Of a stretch of 15,734 nucleotides of DNA, positions 1-7,421 are shown piece after piece (the stretch's first letter is position 1; every line of letters begins with the position of its first letter). The notes beneath the pieces were generated by a model. It saw only the letters and a program-made list of their open reading frames with translations. It did no database searches and was not told where the DNA came from. A program made the position numbers and the translations under genes. The stretch is from Acidobacterium sp. (lineage in GTDB: Bacteria > Acidobacteriota > Terriglobia > Terriglobales > Acidobacteriaceae). The stretch lies in the NCBI GenBank assembly GCA_003152595.1, contig PMAM01000011.1, forward strand, positions 1-15,734. Direction: 5' to 3'.

Positions 1-59
1 CGGATCCAGGGGGGCAGGTCACGCAGAATCGCCTCATCGCCGTGTCCTCGCTTCGCCAT
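1..59 (-). CDS. Possible 5' end of a gene running off the left edge
   Basis: Read on the minus strand, an ATG at 57-59 opens a frame that stays open to the window edge, 19 codons, beginning MAKRGHGDEAILR. Purine-rich sequence including AGGAG lies directly before the ATG, with a GGAGAGGAG stretch a little further upstream that is better spaced for ribosome binding. The first 13 residues recall starts of small IS3-type OrfA transposases (basic, then E/D-x-x-ILR), but the following residues DLPPWI do not continue that resemblance. It may therefore be an unrelated gene, a decayed transposase or chance. The piece is too short to decide. Confidence 0.25.
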   Translation of the reverse strand, partial: MAKRGHGDEAILRDLPPWI

Positions 60-149
60 CTCCTGGCTCTCCTCTCCGCTTCAGAGAACCACGACAGCCT
101 GCAACCCCTCAACTTCAAAACGGCTTAGTTTCGGGGTTTAGGGTTACTC

Positions 150-1478
150 CTACCAGCAGTAGGTGGCAACTACGTCCGGAGCACCGGGAAGCTGGTTGGT
201 GACGGTGGCGTGCAGGACAATCTGAATATTCTTCTTCTCCCAGCCTTTCGGGAGGGATTTGACGAGGGTAAAGATCGATTGTGGGTTCGTCAGAAACTCA
301 GCTGCGGCCTGGGTGCCTGCGTACCCTACTCCCGCCGCGGTAATCACCGTAGAACCAGTTTTTGAGTTCACGACTCGGGACACGATCGCATAGTCCTCTG
401 TAAAGGAAGCATTGGCAGACCAGAACTTTCGTGGGTCTGACCGGTCCACAATAGCGTTCCGCCCACTGAAAACATAACGCAAATTTCCGGTCATCGTAAG
501 TGTCCACGAGTTGTTGTGGGCACCGATAAGAATGGTAGGGCTTTCACGAAGATCGCCATAAGTTACATCGCCGCCGTATCGGATATCAAATGCCCTGTTG
601 CGATGCACCAGAAGAGATTCGATCCTGGTAATCGCGGCTACATCGCCAATTGTAACGAACGTGTCTTTTGCCGGGTAAAGATCCTGAGTGTCAATTTTGG
701 TGCCCGGCGGCCACTGAATATAGGATTCGAATCCCATGGCCTCCGTTTGGCTCTGCGGGTGCTGTCGATAGTACGCGTCCAGATAGGAGGGAGACAATTG
801 ATAAACAGCATTGCCGCCGACGTAAATCAAGACCTGATGTGGATTATCCAGAACTGGCGACCAAAAATGATTGAAGGCGCGCGACTCGGGAGAAAACAGG
901 TTGTGTTGTATTGCAAGAATCAAGATCACCAATGATGCAGCAGCGGCGATCCACCAGAGGCGACCTCGAAATCCTGCAGAGCGCGGTCTGGCGTCAACTT
1001 TATTTTCCTGCCGGATCTCTGTGATCACCGGTTCGGCTGGGCTCTGCATCAGAGGTGGGTCTTCTGATGCTGCCAGGGGAGGCGAAACTGGATTCCTGCC
1101 GATACGTTCGAAAAAAGCCTTGAATGACCCCTGGGGAACGCTGATTCGCACGGCGTGCTCCGGCTCAGTCTGATAGTAGAGCGCGAGGCGTTTCCTCACC
1201 TCGCCGGCGCGCGCGCGGACGACGGGGTCGGCATTGGTGTCGTAGTCCGGGCGTCTCCCAAATACTTCGATCCCGATCACTCGTTCTTTCAGCAGCTCCG
1301 CGTGTCCTGAGAGAGATTTGTCAACGATGTATCGGAGAAGCTCCTGAGATTGCTTACTGGATCGAAATGGAGTGCTCGTCATCATTTCCGCGAGCACCTC
1401 TTGAATCTCCGATGCGGGGATCTCGAGAGCAGGCGGAGCAGGCTGAGATGGTTCTTCGCATTCGACCGTACTTCTCAT
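150..1478 (-). CDS. Membrane-anchored regulator-like protein (Acidobacteria-type)
   Basis: This 442-aa protein has three parts. Residues about 20-125 form a conserved-looking domain (FRSSKQSQELLRY, LKERVIGIEVFGRRPDYD, DPVVRARAGEVRKRLALYY, VPQGSF) that I associate with many acidobacterial proteins near TonB receptors; it is suspected to be DNA- or partner-binding. A Pro/Glu-rich linker follows, then one strongly hydrophobic segment at about 174-192 after basic residues, predicting a cytoplasmic N-terminus. Residues about 200-442 would be outside the membrane; I recognise no enzyme motif there. The start is supported by GGAGG (complement of 1484-1488) 5 nt before the ATG. It is divergent from the receptor gene across 293 bp, so a sensor or regulator of the locus is plausible, but function is inference from architecture and position. 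Nothing suggests truncation. Confidence 0.7.
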   Translation of the reverse strand: MRSTVECEEPSQPAPPALEIPASEIQEVLAEMMTSTPFRSSKQSQELLRYIVDKSLSGHAELLKERVIGIEVFGRRPDYDTNADPVVRARAGEVRKRLALYYQTEPEHAVRISVPQGSFKAFFERIGRNPVSPPLAASEDPPLMQSPAEPVITEIRQENKVDARPRSAGFRGRLWWIAAAASLVILILAIQHNLFSPESRAFNHFWSPVLDNPHQVLIYVGGNAVYQLSPSYLDAYYRQHPQSQTEAMGFESYIQWPPGTKIDTQDLYPAKDTFVTIGDVAAITRIESLLVHRNRAFDIRYGGDVTYGDLRESPTILIGAHNNSWTLTMTGNLRYVFSGRNAIVDRSDPRKFWSANASFTEDYAIVSRVVNSKTGSTVITAAGVGYAGTQAAAEFLTNPQSIFTLVKSLPKGWEKKNIQIVLHATVTNQLPGAPDVVATYCW

Positions 1479-1596
1479 GGGAACCTCCGCCCGTAGTCTG
1501 GACTGCGCCGTACTCTACTCCACGAGGAATGACGATGACAAGCGCTGCATTTTCTTCGCGAAGCATACGTACAGTACCATACAGCACCTTGCATAT

Positions 1597-1614
1597 TTCG
1601 TTAGAGTTATCGTT
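1597..1614 (+). promoter_or_regulatory. Candidate LacI-family operator, site C (receptor upstream region)
   Basis: The 18-mer TTCGTTAGAGTTATCGTT shares its right half TATCGTT with two other intergenic sites at 13668-13685 and 14959-14976. Its left half keeps CG at positions 3-4 and T at position 6. It lies 157 bp before the receptor ATG in the region divergent from the regulator-like gene. It is the weakest of the three in the left half, and I found no convincing -35/-10 pair next to it. Confidence 0.4.
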
Positions 1615-1658
1615 TACTGGCGCCCGTTATGAAAAGTGACGTTCTTGTCAGCGTTTCG

Positions 1659-1698
1659 TTTTCAGCAAGACGCTTTGCCTTCAATAAGTTGCTGAAAA
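1659..1698 (+). repeat. 10-bp inverted repeat in the receptor leader
   Basis: TTTTCAGCAA at 1659-1668 is perfectly complementary to TTGCTGAAAA at 1689-1698, with a 20-nt spacer. It lies between candidate operator C and the receptor ribosome-binding site. In RNA it would form a 10-bp stem with a 20-nt loop in the 5' leader; in DNA it could be a site for a dimeric regulator. No T-run follows the right arm, so it is not a standard intrinsic terminator. Confidence 0.5.
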
Positions 1699-1760
1699 AT
1701 CGGATGCCAGGATGCCGGACGGCCAAGACGAACAGCAGACGAAAAGTTTGAGGAATTTCC

Positions 1761-1767
1761 GAGGAGG
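1761..1767 (+). promoter_or_regulatory. Ribosome-binding site that sets the receptor start at 1772
   Basis: GAGGAGG lies 4 nt before the ATG at 1772. The frame stays open upstream to an ATG at 1712, but the 20 extra residues are polar and would precede a good signal peptide. The strong Shine-Dalgarno sequence and the signal peptide both favour 1772. Confidence 0.8.
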
Positions 1768-1771
1768 CAAA

Positions 1772-4700
1772 ATGACGAGGTTGCGTTTTTCAATCACAGC
1801 AGTCCTGATCGCCGTGATCGGACTGGCTTTCCCTCTACTTCATGCACAGTCGAGAAGCACAACCGCCTCATTGTCGGGTATTGTCACCGACCCGGCCAGA
1901 GCCAGGATCCAGAAAGCGACGGTGAAGCTCACTGACCCCGACAGCGGAATCATTCGCACAGACGCGTCGAATTCGACGGGAGAATTCACTTTCGCCCTGC
2001 TCGTTCCGGGCAACTATACGCTCGAGGTCAGCGCGCCGGGATTCACTACGACAAAGCAGGAGGGAATTGTGCTTGCCGCCGGAGATGCGGTCAACCTGAG
2101 TGTCAATATGACGATCGGGGCAACGGAGAAAATCACGGTCAACTCGACTTCTCCCCTTTTTCAGACACAGGACGCGAGTATCAGTACCGAACTCACTTCT
2201 AAGCAAATCGAGGAACTTCCGCTCAATCTCAGAAATGTCCTGTCCTTCGTTTCATTGGATTCCGCTGTGAACGTGCAGGGCGACCGGCAGCTGCTGGCCG
2301 CAGGCGGGAGTGAAGATACCGCCGACCAAGATTACTCATTCCTGAATTTTGGCGGCGGTTATTTCGGGACCAACCTGTTCCTCCTGGAAGGAGGCTATGA
2401 CGTGGGCCAGGGCTGGGGAAACGTCCAGTATGTGCCTGCGCCAGAATATACGGATCAGGTTAAGGTAACCAGCTACTCGTTTTCGGCGCAATACGGATTC
2501 AGCACCGGGAATGCAATCAGCATCACCACGAAGGCCGGCACCCGCGACTACCACTTTGTTGCCGATGAGTACATCCGCAACCCGGATCTGGACGCCAACC
2601 TCTACTTCAACAACCTGAGCGGGACGCCTAAGCCCAACGACCATCGCAATCAGTTCGGTTTTGCCGGTGGCGGCCCGTTGTATATCCCCGGCATTTACAA
2701 ACAGCGGGATAAAACTTTCTTCTTCGCCAACTATGAGGGCTTGCGTCTCAATGGGGGCCTTACCTACAGCGCTGAGGTGCCCACGACGGCTCAGCTAGGC
2801 GGCGATTTCTCTTCAGAGCGCACGAGCACTGTACTGGGTACGGATTGTCTCGGTCGGCCCATCTATCAGGGCGCAATTTACAATCCCTATTCCTTAAGCA
2901 CCTGCTCGGATGGATCGGTCATTCGTAATTCCTATCCGGGAAACATCATTCCCACGACCGGCGTGGGGGCAATCGACACTCTGGCGAACAAATTCGCCAC
3001 GGGCAACTATTGGCCGGCGCCAAAGAATCCGGGCGGCGGCTACAACTTCAACGCCACGGTGAATGCGCCGACGACTTCCAATGAGTGGGGCTTCCGCATC
3101 GATCACAACATCAACGCGAATAACCGGATTTACGGGGAATTTTCTAATAAGCACGAGGGCAAGGTCCAAACAGGCGCCTTTTACGGGCCAAACGATATTG
3201 CCGGGCCCTACGTGTTCGATCCGAATAATCGCGATTTTGGGGTTTTAGGCTATTCACATGTTTTCTCACCAACCTTCACCATGACCAGCGAGCTATTCTT
3301 CACTCGTTTCCCCGGCGGGAACGTTGTCCAGGGCTACCCGTTCAAGCCTTCTTCGCTCGGGCTGCCTGGTATCCTCGACTCTTGGACGCCGCAGTTTCCA
3401 CAGATCGCATTTGGGAACACGTTCAGCGGGAGCGGTTTCTATGCTCCTTTGGGCGCGACTCAAGGCTCGGGCGAAGCCAACTTCCCCCAGAATGTCGGCA
3501 GCCTGACCGTGGACGTGAACAAATCTCTGGAGAAACATTCTGTTTCGGCAGGGTATATGGGTGTTTGGCAAACCGATGATGGCGGCAGGCTGACCCCGAC
3601 AGAGTTCAATTTCAGTAATCAAATGACTGCCGGTCCTGACCCATCGAATCTGAAGAACGAAAGTGCCGGAGACGCGCTCGCTTCTTTTATGGTAGGTGCA
3701 GGTGATCCCGGAGCGGGCTCCGCCGGATCCACGGGATTTAATGCATATCCCGCTCCTACCTACTACTTGCACGGGATGTACGTACAGGACGACTGGAAGG
3801 CGAGACCGAATCTTACCCTGAACCTGGGCTTCCGCTATGACATCCAGATGCCTCCGACGGCACGACACGATGAGCAGGCCTATTTCGATCTCCACGCCCT
3901 CAATCCGATTAGCGTAACGACCGGAATTCCGGTTTACGGTGAGATCGTTTACAACCAACCCGGGGACCGCTTCCTCTACAACCCGAATCTGCACGATTTT
4001 GCCCCCCGCATCGGCTTCTCTTACGCCGTAATGCCGAAGTTGGTTTTGCGAGGCGGCTATGGACTCTATTATGCTAGAAACTTCTACGGGGGTAATGGGC
4101 CGGACCCGGGATTCTCCACATCGACGGCGTGGACTTCGTCGGCCGATGGAATCCACGTACTTACACCACTCGCGCAGGCATACCAATCCGGACTGGTACC
4201 AGTTACCGGGAACGCACTGGGAGGGCTGACCAGCGTGGGTCAGAGCCCCAGCGTGGTGGATCGGGACCGTCCAGATCCCACGACCCAGCAGTTTAGTTTT
4301 GGATTTCAATACGCTTTCAGTCCCAACGATGTGGTCGATATCAATTATGTGGGGAGCCGGGGAAGGCACATCACCCTTTCCGGTATGAACTACGGGCAAC
4401 TGAATCCCAGCTACCTTTCCATGGGTTCTACGCTGAATAACACATTAGCCAGTAACCCTTACGCCACAGCGTTGAGCACACTCAATCTTCCCGCTCCGAG
4501 TTGCCCGTATACGGTAGCGCAATCCCTGATGCCCTATCCAGAGTACTGCGGGGGTGTCTCAGCCGAGGATGAACCGGTCGGGATCAACAATTACAACGCA
4601 TTGCAGGCAAACTTCAAACATCGCTTCGGCGCCGGCCTGATCTTTACGGCCTCCTACACCTTTTCGAAGTTCCTCTCCGATGTAGCGGGGCCAGAAGAAT

Positions 4701-5365
4701 GGGGTTCCATCAATGGCGACCAGGGTGGATCGGGCATCCGCAACTTCTATGACCTGAAAGCGGATTGGTCGGTGGACGGCGACGATATTCCCCACTCTCT
4801 GGTTCTGAACTATGTCTATCAACTGCCGTTTGGCCGAGGCAAGAAGGTCGGCGGAAGCATGAACGCGGTTGCGGACGCCGTTGCAGGGGGATGGGAGTTG
4901 TCGGGAATTACCACCGCGCAGAGCGGTTTCCCGATGGCGATCGGCTCCGGCACAAACTCCGAGACTGTCTTTGGCGGCAACCAGCATGCACAACTGACTG
5001 GCCAGCCATTCAAGAGCGGCACTTGCGGCGGAACCCAGGGGGTCCCTGCCATTCCCGGGGGAACGAAATACTGCTTCTTCAACCCCGCGGCTTTCGAGGC
5101 GCCCGATGCCTTCACCTTCGGCAACGCTCCTCGCTACTTTTCCAATCTGAGAGCACCTGGATACGTAGACCAGGATCTGACTGCGGGAAAGTGGTTCAAC
5201 CTGCACGAGAAATTACGCCTCCAAATTGGACTCCAGATGTTTAACGCTTTTAACCACGCCAATTTCGGCATACCCGCCGCCAGTGTCGGAAGCCCGAATC
5301 TGGGCTTGAGCTCAAGTACCCAGGGAGCAAGAGAAATGCAGGGTGTGCTGAAACTGACTTACTAG
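1772..5365 (+). CDS. TonB-dependent receptor, Oar-like, with N-terminal CarboxypepD_reg domain
   Basis: This 1197-aa outer-membrane receptor probably imports a substrate using TonB energy. A Sec signal peptide covers residues 1-26 (basic start, hydrophobic core, ending LLHAQ). Residues about 30-125 form a carboxypeptidase-regulatory-like beta-sandwich (LSGIVTDPARARI, STGEFTFALLVPGNYTLEVSAPGF). A plug-like region follows (about 130-260, with ELTSKQIEELPLNLRN), then a long Gly/Asn/Tyr/Phe-rich beta-barrel including a DDWKARPNLTLNLGFRYD strand motif. It ends in an aromatic residue (LKLTY), as outer-membrane barrels do. Length fits the large acidobacterial Oar/CirA-like receptors. It is first in a same-strand cluster with TPR, GH31 and GH29 genes, which suggests an oligosaccharide substrate. 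The TPR gene begins 7 nt downstream. The substrate itself cannot be read from the sequence. Confidence 0.93.
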   Translation: MTRLRFSITAVLIAVIGLAFPLLHAQSRSTTASLSGIVTDPARARIQKATVKLTDPDSGIIRTDASNSTGEFTFALLVPGNYTLEVSAPGFTTTKQEGIVLAAGDAVNLSVNMTIGATEKITVNSTSPLFQTQDASISTELTSKQIEELPLNLRNVLSFVSLDSAVNVQGDRQLLAAGGSEDTADQDYSFLNFGGGYFGTNLFLLEGGYDVGQGWGNVQYVPAPEYTDQVKVTSYSFSAQYGFSTGNAISITTKAGTRDYHFVADEYIRNPDLDANLYFNNLSGTPKPNDHRNQFGFAGGGPLYIPGIYKQRDKTFFFANYEGLRLNGGLTYSAEVPTTAQLGGDFSSERTSTVLGTDCLGRPIYQGAIYNPYSLSTCSDGSVIRNSYPGNIIPTTGVGAIDTLANKFATGNYWPAPKNPGGGYNFNATVNAPTTSNEWGFRIDHNINANNRIYGEFSNKHEGKVQTGAFYGPNDIAGPYVFDPNNRDFGVLGYSHVFSPTFTMTSELFFTRFPGGNVVQGYPFKPSSLGLPGILDSWTPQFPQIAFGNTFSGSGFYAPLGATQGSGEANFPQNVGSLTVDVNKSLEKHSVSAGYMGVWQTDDGGRLTPTEFNFSNQMTAGPDPSNLKNESAGDALASFMVGAGDPGAGSAGSTGFNAYPAPTYYLHGMYVQDDWKARPNLTLNLGFRYDIQMPPTARHDEQAYFDLHALNPISVTTGIPVYGEIVYNQPGDRFLYNPNLHDFAPRIGFSYAVMPKLVLRGGYGLYYARNFYGGNGPDPGFSTSTAWTSSADGIHVLTPLAQAYQSGLVPVTGNALGGLTSVGQSPSVVDRDRPDPTTQQFSFGFQYAFSPNDVVDINYVGSRGRHITLSGMNYGQLNPSYLSMGSTLNNTLASNPYATALSTLNLPAPSCPYTVAQSLMPYPEYCGGVSAEDEPVGINNYNALQANFKHRFGAGLIFTASYTFSKFLSDVAGPEEWGSINGDQGGSGIRNFYDLKADWSVDGDDIPHSLVLNYVYQLPFGRGKKVGGSMNAVADAVAGGWELSGITTAQSGFPMAIGSGTNSETVFGGNQHAQLTGQPFKSGTCGGTQGVPAIPGGTKYCFFNPAAFEAPDAFTFGNAPRYFSNLRAPGYVDQDLTAGKWFNLHEKLRLQIGLQMFNAFNHANFGIPAASVGSPNLGLSSSTQGAREMQGVLKLTY

Positions 5366-5372
5366 AGCCCGT

Positions 5373-7313
5373 ATGCGCTGGACGTTGTTTCTCTACCTGA
5401 CGTTAGCCGTTCCGCTCGCGGTTACTGCTGCGGGCGGCGTGGCTGAGGCGCAGGATCATGACCAGACCCTTCAATCTCTCCTCGCCGAGGCCCGGCTGGC
5501 TCAGTCCAGGGGCGATTTTTTCCAGGCTGCCGAAGCATATAGGAAAGCTGTCGCATTCGACCCCGATATTCCCGAGTTGTGGGCAAATCTCGGCTTGATG
5601 GACCACGAGTCGGGAAACCACCCGGAGGCTGTGAAAAGCTTTCAGCATGCTGCGCGCCTGAATCCGTCGTTGTTTGTTCCACAGCTGTTCCTGGGTCTCG
5701 AGTACCTGGAATCGAATAATGCCAGGGTGGCTCTCGCCCCGCTCGAAAATGCTGTCCGGCTTAATCCCACCGATCTGCAGGCCGCGCTTGAGTTGGGAAG
5801 AGCGTACGAAATGCTGGACCAGCCGGGTCGCGCTGCAGGTTCTTACTTCCGAGCGACCCAGATCGCTCCGACTAATGGAGACGCGTGGTTGCAACTCGGA
5901 ACTGCTTATCTCGAACAAGTGGAGAACGATGCTCGCATTATGACTTCGGCTTGGAACAACTCCGGGTACGTGAAACTACGAGCAGCCGAGACTTTCGCCG
6001 ACGAAGACAAACTCGGTTCGGCCGAGGAAGCGTTTAAAGCGGCGTTGAACACTCCGTCCCCCGCCCCGTGCGTGCACGCCGAACTTGGAATCGTTCTCCT
6101 GCGTGAAAGCAAGGAAGCCGAAGCGCGAAAGCAGTTTGAAACAGAAAACCAAGCCGCCTCTCATTGCGGACTGTCACCGCTGGGAATTGCAGTTACCGAC
6201 ATCGCTCAGAGACATCCGGACATGGCGCTCAAAGAGCTGAATGTCGTTGCAAATGCCGATCCCGGCTTCGTTCGGTCAAGCCTACCACTCTTTCGTGGAG
6301 CTGTATCGCCCGATCAGGCACAACCTTTCATTGAATTGGCTCAAAGCCCGAAAAGCGGCAGAGCCTTATCCTTCGACATCGGTTCGCTCGTTCAGCGTGT
6401 GCTCGTTTCCGGCGATCTGTCGATAGGGGCAAATTCAACTTACGAAAATACGACTCAGGGTGCCCCGGGACTGCATGAATCTGCAGAGAGGCTGTATGCA
6501 TCTGGCCGCTTCGCAGAATGCGACGAAGTCTTGAAGCCGGCTGCTGATAGACTGCCCCCCACTCGACTACGGCTCCTGGCTTCATGCTCCTACTCAGCTG
6601 GAGATTTCCAAACAGCTTCCATCGCCGGCGAACGATTGAAGTCTTCGCCAGCCACTGCGGTGCAAGGGCTTTATTGGGAGAGTAAAGCCGACCAAAAGTT
6701 GACCGTCGTAGCCCTGACCCACGCTGGCGAACTCGACCCTGACTCACCAGGTCTGCACCTTCTCATTGGCAACGCCTTTCGGCAACAGCGCCGCTGGAGT
6801 GATGCGGAGGCTGAGTACAGAAAAGCAGTGTCGCTTAACCCGACCAGTCGCACAGCCCGACTCAGCTTGGGAATTGTGCTTTTTACAGAGCTGAAGACGG
6901 ACGAGGCCTTCGCCATCGCCAGGTCACTCCTCGCCGAGATTCCCGACGACGCTGAAGCGAATCTTCTTGCTGCGGAGATCCTCGTGCAGGAACACAAGTT
7001 TCAGGCCGCGGAACCCTTTCTGCTGAAATGCCACAACGTCACACCGGAACTTACACCGCGAGTCCACGTTCTTCTCGGTCGAGTCTACGCAGAAACGAAC
7101 CGGCCTTCAGATGCTATAGCGGAATATAAGCTGGGAATAACTGTGGACGAGGACGGAAGCCTGCACTACCAACTCGCGCGCCTCTACCAGAAAACGGGCA
7201 ATGAGAATGCAGCGGCAGAAGAAATGCAGTTGTCGAAACAGCTTCGCGAACAATGGGATGACCGGGCGCACCTTGACCTGGGACAACCTTTGACGGAAAC
7301 GAACCGCCAATAA
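5373..7313 (+). CDS. Secreted tetratricopeptide-repeat protein paired with the receptor
   Basis: This 646-aa protein starts with a Sec signal peptide (residues 1 to about 27, ending AEAQ; no lipobox cysteine). TPR units are clear at about 34-65 (GDFFQAAEAYRKAVAFDP), 67-98, 101-131 and 136-167. A second block lies at about 460-490 (RWSDAEAEYRKAVSLNP), 494-525, 527-557 and 564-625. The middle, about 200-450, is alpha-helical-looking but diverged. TPR folds bind peptides or partner proteins; no catalytic motif is visible. The ATG is 7 nt after the receptor stop with little Shine-Dalgarno sequence, which suggests translational coupling. It probably acts in the periplasm or at the outer membrane with the receptor, perhaps as the partner that SusD provides in Bacteroidetes. 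That role is inference. Confidence 0.85.
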   Translation: MRWTLFLYLTLAVPLAVTAAGGVAEAQDHDQTLQSLLAEARLAQSRGDFFQAAEAYRKAVAFDPDIPELWANLGLMDHESGNHPEAVKSFQHAARLNPSLFVPQLFLGLEYLESNNARVALAPLENAVRLNPTDLQAALELGRAYEMLDQPGRAAGSYFRATQIAPTNGDAWLQLGTAYLEQVENDARIMTSAWNNSGYVKLRAAETFADEDKLGSAEEAFKAALNTPSPAPCVHAELGIVLLRESKEAEARKQFETENQAASHCGLSPLGIAVTDIAQRHPDMALKELNVVANADPGFVRSSLPLFRGAVSPDQAQPFIELAQSPKSGRALSFDIGSLVQRVLVSGDLSIGANSTYENTTQGAPGLHESAERLYASGRFAECDEVLKPAADRLPPTRLRLLASCSYSAGDFQTASIAGERLKSSPATAVQGLYWESKADQKLTVVALTHAGELDPDSPGLHLLIGNAFRQQRRWSDAEAEYRKAVSLNPTSRTARLSLGIVLFTELKTDEAFAIARSLLAEIPDDAEANLLAAEILVQEHKFQAAEPFLLKCHNVTPELTPRVHVLLGRVYAETNRPSDAIAEYKLGITVDEDGSLHYQLARLYQKTGNENAAAEEMQLSKQLREQWDDRAHLDLGQPLTETNRQ

Positions 7314-7329
7314 CTTTCAGCGTGAGAAT

Positions 7330-7379
7330 GAATCACCCCGCACCAAGCCGGTAACCAGCGGATTCGACCGGCGTGATTC
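7330..7379 (+). repeat. Interrupted inverted repeat between the TPR and GH31 genes
   Basis: The right arm ACCGGCGTGATTC (7367-7379) is matched by GCCGGT (7347-7352) and GAATCAC (7330-7336), the two left segments being separated by 10 unpaired bases. The RNA would have a 6-bp and a 7-bp helix with a 10-nt bulge and a 14-nt loop. No T-tract follows, so a simple intrinsic terminator is unlikely. It may be an mRNA processing or stability element, or a bipartite protein site. Confidence 0.45.
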
Positions 7380-7421
7380 GGATTGCGGCGTGCGAAATTC
7401 CAGTGAATTACATAGCATTTC

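Noticed and set aside
1712..1771. Upstream in-frame ATG extending the receptor by 20 residues
   Set aside because: The extension is polar and would bury the signal peptide; the strong GAGGAGG site supports 1772.
3191..3197. AACGATA half-site inside the receptor gene
   Set aside because: It lacks a matching second half at the right spacing and lies in coding sequence; expected by chance.
3293..4399. 368-aa minus-strand open frame inside the receptor gene
   Set aside because: The plus strand encodes continuous TonB receptor sequence here; the antisense protein is rich in Arg/Gly/Val without any motif or ribosome-binding site I could support.
4559..5206. 215-aa minus-strand open frame near the receptor 3' end
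   Set aside because: Same reasoning: antisense shadow of a well-supported beta-barrel coding region.
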